Assembly (NCBI GenBank): GCA_900553405.1
Contig: USDF01000026.1
Location: 1 to 22,850, forward strand
Source of the DNA: an uncultured Clostridium sp.
GTDB taxonomy: Bacteria > Bacillota > Clostridia > TANB77 > CAG-508
DNA: 22,850 nt
Direction of reading: 5' to 3'
Shown here: piece after piece, positions 7,199 to 15,416 of the stretch
Numbering within the stretch: the first letter of the stretch is position 1
Layout: the number at the start of each line of letters is the position of its first letter
The notes under the pieces: model-generated
Database searches by the model: none
Seen by the model: only the letters and a program-made list of their open reading frames with translations
Told to the model about the DNA's origin: nothing
Made by a program: the position numbers and the translations under genes

Positions 7199-8947
7199 CT
7201 ATTTATTTAAAATTCTTTTTAGTGTTTTTTTAGTTTTATCACTAAACATATTTTTAATTTTATTTTTAATTATTGTTTTAACTTCTTCTTTTTGAGTTCT
7301 TATACTTTTCAAAGAATCACTTTCATCTTCACTTTTCGTAAAAACTTCTATTACTAATGGTTTTTCATGAATATTTGGCTCACAATAATAGTCTGCTAAA
7401 TCATTAAATTCTTCCTTTGTATTTACACTAAAATATTCAAATCCTAAACTCTCAGCATAATTCTTTACTAAACTATTTGATTTATTTCCAAAATGTCCAT
7501 CAGCAGCAATGTAAGCTTCTGACATTTTTCCAAGTAATGATGCTGGATGTGTGTAATTATGAAATTCCGTACCGCACCCATTGTTTATTAACAAAATTCT
7601 TAAATTATTCTTTACATTTTTATTTCCCAAAGAGTTTAAATCATAGAAAAATGCTAAATCTCCTAAAACCATATAATAATTCTTTTCTTTATTGTTAAAT
7701 GAAGCTCCTATAGTTGTAGACATAGGTCCATCAATTCCAAATCCTCCAGTATTTACTACAAAATGTACCTTGTTTTTCACCTCAAAATAGTTCCATGACC
7801 TCAAGCTATTTAAGATTGCCAAATGCATATAACTATCATTTGGAATTTTTTTAGAAATAATCTTTGCTGTATAGATATTTGATAGCTTAAAATCGATATT
7901 TTCTATCATTTTTTTCATTTCAACATATTCTATATTTATTCTTTTATAATTTGACAAATCTGTTAAATTTTCTTCTTTTTTATTATATTCTTTGAAAAAA
8001 TTAAATTCTGTCATTTCAAACACTTTTGTTAATTTAGAAAAAGTATCTCTCACTTCTCCATCTTGATTAACTCTCCATACTTCTTCACAATTTATTCTAC
8101 AATATGATCCTGAAATATCTCCTAAGTGTATTAACAATTGAAAATTATTATTATCACTACTATAATTATCTTGATCAAAAATTATATTACTCATAATTTT
8201 GTATTTACCATAATAATTACTTGTATGATCACATAATACTACTGCATTATACTTTTCACAAAACTCTTCAATCGCAGAGACTAACTTTTCTTCAATTCTT
8301 TTATGAGCTCCAATATAAATAGCTATTTTTTTAGGATTTAATTCAGGAAACTTATCTTCATAAGATATTCGATCTATAAATCTTGTATATGGTAATTCTG
8401 TAGTATTAAAATTTTTACTACTTTCAGATGTACTAACTATATTAATATGTACTGGTCCCCCACCTCTGTGTTTCAATTCTATAACCGCTTTATTTATTAA
8501 TGTTGTAACACCTATTTCATCATCTTTACAATTAATTACTGGAATTTGAACACTTAAGTTTACAATGTCTTTTAATTGTTGTGTTCTATCTAATGATTGA
8601 GGATTGTTGTTTCCTATTTTACTAAAATGTTGTGCACTAGTAACTGCTAATATTGGAAGTTTTCTATAATATGCCTCTGTAAGTCCTGACATATAATTTC
8701 TTGAGGCAGTAGCCCCTGTACATGTTAAAACTACTGGTTCCCCACTTTCTTCTGCTAATCCACATGCCATATAACATGCTGATCTTTCATCAACACATGA
8801 ATAAATTTCAAAAAAATCATCACTTTGTATACTTGCGACAAACCCCATATTAGTTGATCCAGGGCTTGCTATTACCTTTTTTATATTATTATGCTTTAAA
8901 ACACTTATTAATATTTGAATATTTCGGTCATCAGAATATTTAGCCAT
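7199..8947 (-). CDS. MenD-like thiamine diphosphate-dependent enzyme in the polysaccharide operon
   Basis: This 582-aa ThDP enzyme resembles MenD more than acetolactate synthase or phosphonopyruvate decarboxylase. The N-terminal half has SPGSTN (28-33), VDERSA with the likely proton-relay Glu54, and TCTGATASRNY. The C-terminal half has GIDGPMSTT and the Mg/ThDP motif GDLAFFYDL (from G429) followed by ILLINNGCG, close to MenD's GDLSxxxDL…NNxGG. No menaquinone genes surround it; it sits between a flippase gene and an SDR. It may therefore decarboxylate a 2-oxo acid and transfer the acyl carbanion to a sugar or polyketide-like acceptor for a rare substituent (inference). The residues after about 555 form a lysine-rich tail. 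ATG 8947 follows GGGAGGA and abuts the flippase stop. Function beyond the family is unknown. Confidence 0.85.
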   Translation of the reverse strand: MAKYSDDRNIQILISVLKHNNIKKVIASPGSTNMGFVASIQSDDFFEIYSCVDERSACYMACGLAEESGEPVVLTCTGATASRNYMSGLTEAYYRKLPILAVTSAQHFSKIGNNNPQSLDRTQQLKDIVNLSVQIPVINCKDDEIGVTTLINKAVIELKHRGGGPVHINIVSTSESSKNFNTTELPYTRFIDRISYEDKFPELNPKKIAIYIGAHKRIEEKLVSAIEEFCEKYNAVVLCDHTSNYYGKYKIMSNIIFDQDNYSSDNNNFQLLIHLGDISGSYCRINCEEVWRVNQDGEVRDTFSKLTKVFEMTEFNFFKEYNKKEENLTDLSNYKRINIEYVEMKKMIENIDFKLSNIYTAKIISKKIPNDSYMHLAILNSLRSWNYFEVKNKVHFVVNTGGFGIDGPMSTTIGASFNNKEKNYYMVLGDLAFFYDLNSLGNKNVKNNLRILLINNGCGTEFHNYTHPASLLGKMSEAYIAADGHFGNKSNSLVKNYAESLGFEYFSVNTKEEFNDLADYYCEPNIHEKPLVIEVFTKSEDESDSLKSIRTQKEEVKTIIKNKIKNMFSDKTKKTLKRILNK

Positions 8948-10366
8948 TTATAAATCCTCCCTTTTTATCTTTTTCTTAAAAATTTTATATATTATTTTTA
9001 TTGAATTTTTGTTGAAAAGAATAACAAAAATTGATGTCATTACTATATTAGCTATATTTGTATATATATTATTAATGTTATAAAGAATCAAAATAATGCA
9101 TGTAATTGGAATACATAAAATTATTTTTTTATCTAAATTGATTTTAAAATATTTTTTATTAACATCATTAATTCTATTTACACTTATTAATATATAGGCA
9201 ATTAGCGTTGATATAACCGCAGCATATAATCCAATAAATTTTATCAATACTAAGTGAACAACGATATTTACTATTGCTGAAACTATAGAAGTAAGTGCAA
9301 TAGATTTTGTATTCTTTTTAGCTGCATATATAACTGCGATTAATCCTTGAGCAACATTAAATACCGCTGATATAAGAGTAATTGGTATTAATTTATAACC
9401 ATCACTATATTCCTTATTAATCATAATAGGAAAAACAATTGGCATTGATACAATCAATAACATACTAAATGATATAAAAACTTTTAACACTGAGTTAAAC
9501 ATTTTACTAAAATATTCTGAAATATCATTATCATTTATACAAACAGTAATTGATTCTATCCAACTAGTATCAAATATATTATATATTGTAGTAACTATAG
9601 CTGAAAATTTCAATGATGCAGATAATATTCCATTTTGATCTACTCCTAAAATTGTAGATACTATAACTCTATCTGATGCACTGAATACCCACCACGCAAG
9701 TGTATTAGGAATTAATGGTATAGAATACTTCAATAGTGCTTTTAGTACTTTTTTACTACATTGTTTAATTGATAAATATTTAAATAATTTTAATGCAAAA
9801 AACACATAAATTGTAGCTATTATATATCCCAAAAGAGTTCCTAAAAGCATTCCCGTAACACCCATTTTAAGGACTACTAAAAATACAATATTAAACACTA
9901 TTATAGAAAATGCACTTAAAAAACTACTAAATGAAAACACTGGTAGTTTATCTAATCCTCTAGCAAATTGTTGTAATAATGATAAAAATATGTAAGCTAT
10001 AACATTAGTAGCTAAAAATATCTTATATTGACTATTGAAAAAATTACCTCCAATGTAAAAAATAATACCAAATATTAAACATTGGATAATTGTTAAATAA
10101 AATGTAGATGATATAATTATTTTCTTTTTCTTCTCATCTTCTCTACATTCTATTAATTCTCTAAAAGCCCCTTTTTCTAATTGAAAAGTTATAATTGGAA
10201 ATAACAGCATTATTAGAGTATTTAACAAATCAACAATACCATAATCTGCTGGAGTTAATATATTTGTATATAATGGTAATAATAAAAATGTAACCATCGA
10301 TGTACAAATTTTACCAATTGATATAATTATTGTGTTTTTTACTAGTTTTTTTTCACGATTTTTCAT
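8948..10366 (-). CDS. wzx: Oligosaccharide flippase (Wzx-like, MOP superfamily)
   Basis: This integral membrane protein of 472 aa should flip undecaprenyl-diphosphate-linked repeat units to the outer face. The N-terminus KKLVKNTIIISIGKIC and the LLPLYTNILTPADYGIVDLL segment are typical of Wzx/RfbX and PST-type transporters. About 12-14 hydrophobic helices cover nearly the whole length, and SIPLIPNTLAWWVFSASDRVIV in mid-protein is a common Wzx feature. The C-terminal tail is lysine-rich and cytoplasmic. It follows the pyruvyltransferase stop by one base, with AAGGAAA ahead of ATG 10366. Its position among glycosyltransferases and a Wzy candidate supports the assignment; the substrate cannot be read from sequence. 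Confidence 0.9.
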   Translation of the reverse strand: MKNREKKLVKNTIIISIGKICTSMVTFLLLPLYTNILTPADYGIVDLLNTLIMLLFPIITFQLEKGAFRELIECREDEKKKKIIISSTFYLTIIQCLIFGIIFYIGGNFFNSQYKIFLATNVIAYIFLSLLQQFARGLDKLPVFSFSSFLSAFSIIVFNIVFLVVLKMGVTGMLLGTLLGYIIATIYVFFALKLFKYLSIKQCSKKVLKALLKYSIPLIPNTLAWWVFSASDRVIVSTILGVDQNGILSASLKFSAIVTTIYNIFDTSWIESITVCINDNDISEYFSKMFNSVLKVFISFSMLLIVSMPIVFPIMINKEYSDGYKLIPITLISAVFNVAQGLIAVIYAAKKNTKSIALTSIVSAIVNIVVHLVLIKFIGLYAAVISTLIAYILISVNRINDVNKKYFKINLDKKIILCIPITCIILILYNINNIYTNIANIVMTSIFVILFNKNSIKIIYKIFKKKIKREDL

Positions 10367-10367
10367 T

Positions 10368-11459
10368 TTACAAATTTTCCTTCAACCAATTAATAGAATC
10401 TTTTTTTAATTCTTCTAATCTTTTTTCTACTTTTTCATAATCTATTTTCTCATTAATATCTTTACTTTTCAAAGTTTCAATAGAATCTAAGCTTCGTTCT
10501 TCTATTCCTAATAAACTTAATAAAGTATATATTCTACTTTTATTATTTGAAGGTGACAAAACCCAAAAATTCTTCTTAAAAATAATTGAAAATACTGTTG
10601 CATGAAATGATGTAGTAATTACTATATTTGAATTATAGATTAAATTTAGAAATTCGTATGGATCACTGGTATTTGCATTTTTCAATATATTTTTATAACC
10701 TATATTATCTCTATATACATTTATGACTTTATTATTATTTGTATTTGAAACATAATTAACAAGTTCAGGGAATTTAACTGACTTGTTAGGGCTATATGAG
10801 AATATATAATTACTATATTGAATATTATTGTTTACAAACTGTAACCAATAATTACTATCAATGATCAAAGTTGGATCCAAGACATTCTCTACTTTCTTTC
10901 CACAAATTTTTTCAACAATTTCACATCCATCTTTTTCTCTAACTGAAATTGAATCAAAAGGACTTAAAAGTTTATAAAAATATTCTTTATCTTCCATTTT
11001 ATTACTTCCCAAACTTGCTGCATATGAGATTTTTTTCGCATCCGTCTTAAAATTTAAAAAATAAATTGGATCAATTCCACCAGTTGCTTCTCCATTCCAC
11101 ACTTGATCACTTCCAGAGATTAAAACATCAAAACTCTTTGTTATTTCTTCTACTTCTTTTTTATTATGACATTCTTTTGTTAAGTTTAACTTTTCTTTTA
11201 AAAATTTACTATATTTTTTATTTCTTTTTATAGTTTGTGGTAAGAATATAAGGCCTTTAACTATGGACTTAAAAATATTACCACTATTAAATGAAAAAGC
11301 TTTATAAGAATTATCTATCGTTTGGTTTCTATAATCAATTACGTAAACTTCATTATTTTTATTTATATTCTTTAAAGTTTCTTGTAATGCAATACATTGC
11401 AATGTAGCTCCATAATTGTAAGCATTTTGAAAAGTTATAATTCCAATTTTTTTCTTCAT
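10368..11459 (-). CDS. Polysaccharide pyruvyl transferase family protein
   Basis: Family PF04230 (CsaB/WcaK-like) enzymes transfer pyruvate from phosphoenolpyruvate to make ketals on polysaccharide sugars, adding negative charge. Visible family features are IGIITFQNAYNYGATLQ at the N-terminus, ISGSDQVWNG, KISYAASLGS, SISVREKDG and, near the C-terminus, TTSFHATVFSIIF. I choose ATG 11459 (363 aa, MKKKIGI) with ATGAGGTTTTT in front. A longer in-frame start at 11504 would run back into the GT2 gene and lacks a ribosome site. It lies 7 bases downstream of the GT2 stop and directly before wzx. Some members of this large family have other sugar-modifying roles, so the exact acceptor is open. Confidence 0.87.
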   Translation of the reverse strand: MKKKIGIITFQNAYNYGATLQCIALQETLKNINKNNEVYVIDYRNQTIDNSYKAFSFNSGNIFKSIVKGLIFLPQTIKRNKKYSKFLKEKLNLTKECHNKKEVEEITKSFDVLISGSDQVWNGEATGGIDPIYFLNFKTDAKKISYAASLGSNKMEDKEYFYKLLSPFDSISVREKDGCEIVEKICGKKVENVLDPTLIIDSNYWLQFVNNNIQYSNYIFSYSPNKSVKFPELVNYVSNTNNNKVINVYRDNIGYKNILKNANTSDPYEFLNLIYNSNIVITTSFHATVFSIIFKKNFWVLSPSNNKSRIYTLLSLLGIEERSLDSIETLKSKDINEKIDYEKVEKRLEELKKDSINWLKENL

Positions 11460-11466
11460 AAAAACC

Positions 11467-12408
11467 TCATTTCTTAATTTTATACATAATATATACGACA
11501 CCAAACAACTTAAATTTCAAGCATTTAACAATAATTTTTTCTAGAGTTGAATTATATTTATTTTCTATACTAAAATTTAAGTTTTTATATTCTGTTAATA
11601 CTTCCATTATGTTTTTCTTAAAATTTTTGTATTTTAAATTTTTTTCATTATTTATAATAGTCTTCAAATATTGCATATACCAATAACTTTTATCTTGAGT
11701 ATTGTCATATTTTGATATTTGACTATTTACAATCATTAATTGTTCAATTATATTTTTTACATATTTTCTTGACAAAGTTCCTTCTACAACTAAATTATTA
11801 TATCCATTATACTTTATAAATTTTATATTTTTGCATTTGAGTATGTATTCAAGAACAAATAATGTATCTTCTCCATAATTCATTGCAATATTAAATTTTA
11901 TATTGTTTTCTTTTATAATTGCACTCTTATATAATTTTAAATATGGTACCTTTAATAATTCTCTATATTCTGGTGAAAGGATTTTATTTAATATATTTTC
12001 TCTTCCATCTAATATTTCTTCTACTGATGATCTATCAATAATCATATCTGAATGTACATATTTATATCCACAAACAACTAGATCCGATTCGTTCTCTATT
12101 AATCTTTCAATAAAATCTGTATCAATATAATCATCTGCATCAACAAAAGTAAGATAATAACCACTGCTTTTATCTATACCATAATTCCTAGCTGAAGATA
12201 CTCCTCCATTTTCTTTATAAAAATATTTAAATCTTTTATCTTTTTCTACAAATTCATTGCATATATCTAATCCTTTATCAGTTGATCCATCGTCAATTAG
12301 TAATATTTCTATATTTTTATAGCTTTGTTCCAATATAGAATTTAAACATTTTTTTAGATATGGTTCTTTATTATAAATAGGTATAATTATTGAAACTAAT
12401 TTTTCCAT
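11467..12408 (-). CDS. Family 2 glycosyltransferase
   Basis: This GT-A fold enzyme of 313 aa adds one sugar to the lipid-linked repeat unit at the cytoplasmic membrane face. The N-terminal domain shows VSIIIPIYNKEPYL, the nucleotide-binding LIDDGSTD (D39-D40), ENGGVSSARNYG and the metal-binding D90-A-D92-D93, all standard for bacterial capsule GT2 enzymes (EpsJ/CpsI type). The C-terminal 120 residues are Lys/Asn/Tyr-rich. ATG 12408 is preferred over the in-frame GTG at 12417, because that GTG belongs to the Shine-Dalgarno AGGAGGTG. The donor sugar cannot be predicted. Confidence 0.92.
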   Translation of the reverse strand: MEKLVSIIIPIYNKEPYLKKCLNSILEQSYKNIEILLIDDGSTDKGLDICNEFVEKDKRFKYFYKENGGVSSARNYGIDKSSGYYLTFVDADDYIDTDFIERLIENESDLVVCGYKYVHSDMIIDRSSVEEILDGRENILNKILSPEYRELLKVPYLKLYKSAIIKENNIKFNIAMNYGEDTLFVLEYILKCKNIKFIKYNGYNNLVVEGTLSRKYVKNIIEQLMIVNSQISKYDNTQDKSYWYMQYLKTIINNEKNLKYKNFKKNIMEVLTEYKNLNFSIENKYNSTLEKIIVKCLKFKLFGVVYIMYKIKK

Positions 12409-12426
12409 GAAATACACCTCCTTATC

Positions 12427-13362
12427 TTATTTCCAACTATGTGTAAATTTATTTTTTACTTTTGCCTTATAAAACATAAATTTGTGAAATGTTATATGTT
12501 TCTTTTTTATTTTATTTAGTTCATTACTGAAAAAACAACTTTCTATATCATCAAATGAATTAGGAATTATTTTATATATTTCATTATTTTTATTGTTTAC
12601 TTTCATATTTCTTTTTTGCAAATGAATATACAAATATTCTTCTTTAATATAATTATTATTGGTTTTCTTGAATCTATATAGCTTTCCTTTATCCCAAATA
12701 AAAAAATTAACTGACTTTTTTTCAGGAATGTAATCATTTAACTCTCTATTATAGTTTACCAAAACAAAATTTGATTCTTTAACATATATGTCTGCAATTC
12801 CTTCAAATTCATATATTTTGCAGTTCATTTTCTCTAAAATATTATTTACTGAACCATTAAATCCTTCATCATATATGTAATTTTCCTTATTACTAAATAT
12901 TTTTTCAAAATTTGAATCATTTTTAAAGAATTCATTTATTTCCTTTTTATTTTTCATTAACGTTAAGTGCCCACAAATTCCTATTTTATCATATTCTTTA
13001 ATATCATCTAATTTTATAAATTTATTGATATCTCCAAATATCAAATCACAATCACAATATCCCCAATATTCAAAATCTTTAATATATTCTGAAAAAACAT
13101 ATCCATATAATGGCTTAAAATCACACAATTTTTTAGGAAAATCTAATTTTATATCAAAATCAAATTTTGATTTTATTTTATTTGATAATTCCTCAAAAGT
13201 TGTATATATAACTTGTACATTTTTTGGATATTGATATTCTGTTTTATCATCTGTAAATATAAGCCAATTATAATCTTTATTATATTTAATGGAATTTAAA
13301 TATAATTGAAAATAATTTGGAAATCTCCCAAAATATGGAAGAATAAATAATGTTTTTTTCAT
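12427..13362 (-). CDS. DUF6625-like putative glycosyltransferase
   Basis: This 311-aa cytoplasmic protein resembles the DUF6625 family found in polysaccharide clusters. It starts with the strand-helix pattern TLFILPYFGRFPNYF, followed by NWLIFTDD. It has a conserved LCDFKPLYGY segment and WGYCDCDLIFGDI, where D104-x-D106 looks like the metal-binding DxD motif of GT-A glycosyltransferases. No other catalytic family signature is recognised. ATG 13362 follows AAAGGAGTG, and the gene fits tightly between the acetyltransferase and the GT2 gene. I infer it adds one of the repeat-unit sugars. The family name comes from memory of similar sequences and is less certain than the glycosyltransferase-like role. 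Confidence 0.72.
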   Translation of the reverse strand: MKKTLFILPYFGRFPNYFQLYLNSIKYNKDYNWLIFTDDKTEYQYPKNVQVIYTTFEELSNKIKSKFDFDIKLDFPKKLCDFKPLYGYVFSEYIKDFEYWGYCDCDLIFGDINKFIKLDDIKEYDKIGICGHLTLMKNKKEINEFFKNDSNFEKIFSNKENYIYDEGFNGSVNNILEKMNCKIYEFEGIADIYVKESNFVLVNYNRELNDYIPEKKSVNFFIWDKGKLYRFKKTNNNYIKEEYLYIHLQKRNMKVNNKNNEIYKIIPNSFDDIESCFFSNELNKIKKKHITFHKFMFYKAKVKNKFTHSWK

Positions 13363-13373
13363 AAGACACTCCT

Positions 13374-13940
13374 TTACTTTAACTTTCTTGAATTTTCATC
13401 ATTAAAACCAATAATTCTAATTGGGTTTCCTACAACAACAGCATTGTCTGGAACATCTTTTGTTACTACTGAACCTGCTCCTATTGTTACATTATTTCCT
13501 ATTTTAATTTTACCAATTATTACAACATTAGCTCCAATTGAAACATTATCACCTATTTCTGGTACCCCGTTATCATTTGTACCAATAGTAGTGTTTTGAT
13601 GCAAAACAAAATTTTTTCCTATTTTAGTTCCTCCATGTATGACTATTCCAGAATAATGTCCTATAAACCAACCTGGTCCAACTTCTAAATTATATGCTGT
13701 CTGAATCCCATATTTTATATTTAAGTGTCTGTATTGAATTCTCTTACATATAAAAATCGGAAATAATACTTTATGTCTAGATAAAAATTCACAATCTCTT
13801 TTACTTTTTATAAATTTTAATAATGGATTATGTATTACAAGTTTTATGTAATCAAAGTAATTTATGTCTTTTATTTCTTTTTCTATCCCATATATTTTTT
13901 TATAACACATTCTAATATCTTCTTTAAAAATTTTTAGCAC
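13374..13940 (-). CDS. Serine-acetyltransferase-like hexapeptide acyltransferase
   Basis: This 188-aa protein has a left-handed parallel beta-helix C-terminal half built of hexapeptide repeats (TKIGKN, PEIGDNVSIGANVVI, IKIGNNVTIGAGSVV). GHYSGIVIHGG (94-104) and LHQNTTIG (113-120) carry the catalytic-type histidine and acetyl-CoA-binding features of the CysE/WcaB group. The C-terminus VVGNPIRIIGF is also typical. The N-terminal helical domain is shorter than in true CysE. In this operon an O- or N-acetyl modification of a repeat-unit sugar is far more likely than cysteine synthesis. The start is GTG 13940, eight bases after GAGGTGATAAT begins; the nearby ATG at 13941 is out of frame and stops at once. 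Confidence 0.85.
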   Translation of the reverse strand: MLKIFKEDIRMCYKKIYGIEKEIKDINYFDYIKLVIHNPLLKFIKSKRDCEFLSRHKVLFPIFICKRIQYRHLNIKYGIQTAYNLEVGPGWFIGHYSGIVIHGGTKIGKNFVLHQNTTIGTNDNGVPEIGDNVSIGANVVIIGKIKIGNNVTIGAGSVVTKDVPDNAVVVGNPIRIIGFNDENSRKLK

Positions 13941-13950
13941 ATTATCACCT

Positions 13951-14925
13951 CTAAACTTTATTAGTCTTTTTATATAAATAAAAGATAATATTATATATAA
14001 ATATAGATTTAGAAAAAATGTAAGTTTGTATTTTTCTGTCTTTGCTTATATATTTATTGTTTTTAACATATTTCATATTTTCTTTTACTCTTTTTTTAAA
14101 TAATTTTTTATTTTCTTTTGTACATTTAACTTTTTTCTTTAAATGTAAATTGTATACTGTTAAGTTTGCCAATACATATGATGTATGAACAACTCCTTTT
14201 AAGTTAGGATATTTTTCTTCAATTTCAATCATTTGATTATATGATGCTTCTATATAATCATAATTTATTTTTTTACTTTTGCTTATACTGCCATCTCTTT
14301 GCATGTAATAATATACTGGATATGAACTATAAACTATTTTGTTTGAATTATCAAAAAGTTTATACATTATAAAATAATCTTCACTTAATTTTCCAACAGG
14401 AAATCTTATATTCTCAAATAATTTCATTTTATATAATTTTCCCCACGCAGACATATCAAAGTTGTTAAAACTATTAAGTTCTATTAAAGCTTCTTCTTTA
14501 TTAAGTTCTAATATTTTATTATCATCAATAAATCTTAATTTCTCATCACCATTATCAAATTTATATATTCTATTTAGTATAGTAATATCTGAATTATATT
14601 TTTCAGATAATTTCAACATACATTCACACATATCTTTTTTAACATAATCATCACTATCAACAAAGCATATATATTCTCCTTTTGCTATGTCTATACCATA
14701 ATTTCTGGCATCAGATAATCCACCATTTTCTTTATGTATAATTTTTATTCTTCTATCTTTTTTTGCAAAATTTTCGATAATATTTCCACAATTATCTTTA
14801 GAACCATCGTCAACTAAAATAATTTCTATATTTTTATACGTTTGATTAATTAATGATTCTATACATTTATCAATATATTTTTCAACATTATATATAGGAA
14901 CTACAATACTTATTAAGTCTTTCAT
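13951..14925 (-). CDS. Family 2 glycosyltransferase
   Basis: This 324-aa enzyme has ISIVVPIYNVEKYI, VDDGSKD (D39-D40), ENGGLSDARNYG and F-V-D90-S-D92-D93, the GT-A nucleotide- and metal-binding pattern of EpsJ/CpsI-type transferases. A SEDYFIMYKLF segment at about 200 corresponds to the conserved xED motif near the catalytic base in this group. The C-terminal portion is basic with one hydrophobic stretch (FIYNIIFYLY) that may hold it to the membrane. Its N-terminal 95 residues closely resemble the other GT2 of the operon, but the C-terminal halves differ, suggesting different acceptors. ATG 14925 has AAAGGAATATT upstream. Confidence 0.92.
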   Translation of the reverse strand: MKDLISIVVPIYNVEKYIDKCIESLINQTYKNIEIILVDDGSKDNCGNIIENFAKKDRRIKIIHKENGGLSDARNYGIDIAKGEYICFVDSDDYVKKDMCECMLKLSEKYNSDITILNRIYKFDNGDEKLRFIDDNKILELNKEEALIELNSFNNFDMSAWGKLYKMKLFENIRFPVGKLSEDYFIMYKLFDNSNKIVYSSYPVYYYMQRDGSISKSKKINYDYIEASYNQMIEIEEKYPNLKGVVHTSYVLANLTVYNLHLKKKVKCTKENKKLFKKRVKENMKYVKNNKYISKDRKIQTYIFSKSIFIYNIIFYLYKKTNKV

Positions 14926-14930
14926 ATATT

Positions 14931-15416
14931 TTAATATTCCTTTCTTATTTCGTTTTGTTTTGAATACACTACCACTTTGTCTTGAATGTCCTTTGTAACA
15001 ATTGTTCCTGCTCCTATAACGACATTTGATCCTATTTTTACACCTTTTAAAATAACCACATTACTTCCTATCCAACAATTATCTCCAATATAAATTGGTG
15101 AAGTTTTATATCCTTGTTCTTTTATAGGTATTGATAAATTTGAAAAACAATGATCATGATCATATATACATATATTTTCACCAAAAATACAGTTATTTCC
15201 TATTTCTATTTTTTCCATACAATTAATAGAAGTATTTCTATTAAAAAAGCAATTATTTCCTAGTTTAACTAATCCTTTTTTTTCTATAATCAGATTTGTA
15301 TTGCTATAAAAAATATTTTTTCTTCCAAATTTAATTCTTTTTCCATATATAATTTTCCATAAAAATATTTTAAAATATGATTTTAATCTTTTAAAAATTT
15401 TATTTAAGTTTATCAC
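14931..15416 (-). CDS. Left-handed beta-helix acyltransferase (maltose/galactoside O-acetyltransferase type)
   Basis: This 161-aa protein has hexapeptide repeats from about residue 45 on (VKLGNNCFF, IEIGNNCIFG, IYIGDNCWIGSNVVIL, VKIGSNVVIGAGTIV). DHDH at about 91-94 includes the probable catalytic histidine of the LbH-MAT group. The family-typical end GNPAK-like is degenerate here (VYSKQNEIRKEY). It should transfer an acetyl or other acyl group from CoA to a sugar of the repeat unit in the cytoplasm. The start is GTG at 15416, overlapping the wzy stop by one base (TAGTG) with GAGGTAGG upstream, which implies translational coupling to wzy. It is the second acyltransferase of the operon. Confidence 0.85.
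   Translation of the reverse strand: MINLNKIFKRLKSYFKIFLWKIIYGKRIKFGRKNIFYSNTNLIIEKKGLVKLGNNCFFNRNTSINCMEKIEIGNNCIFGENICIYDHDHCFSNLSIPIKEQGYKTSPIYIGDNCWIGSNVVILKGVKIGSNVVIGAGTIVTKDIQDKVVVYSKQNEIRKEY

Noticed and set aside
13374..13940. True cysteine-biosynthesis CysE
   Set aside because: The N-terminal domain is short and divergent, and the gene sits between glycosyltransferase-type genes with no cysK nearby.
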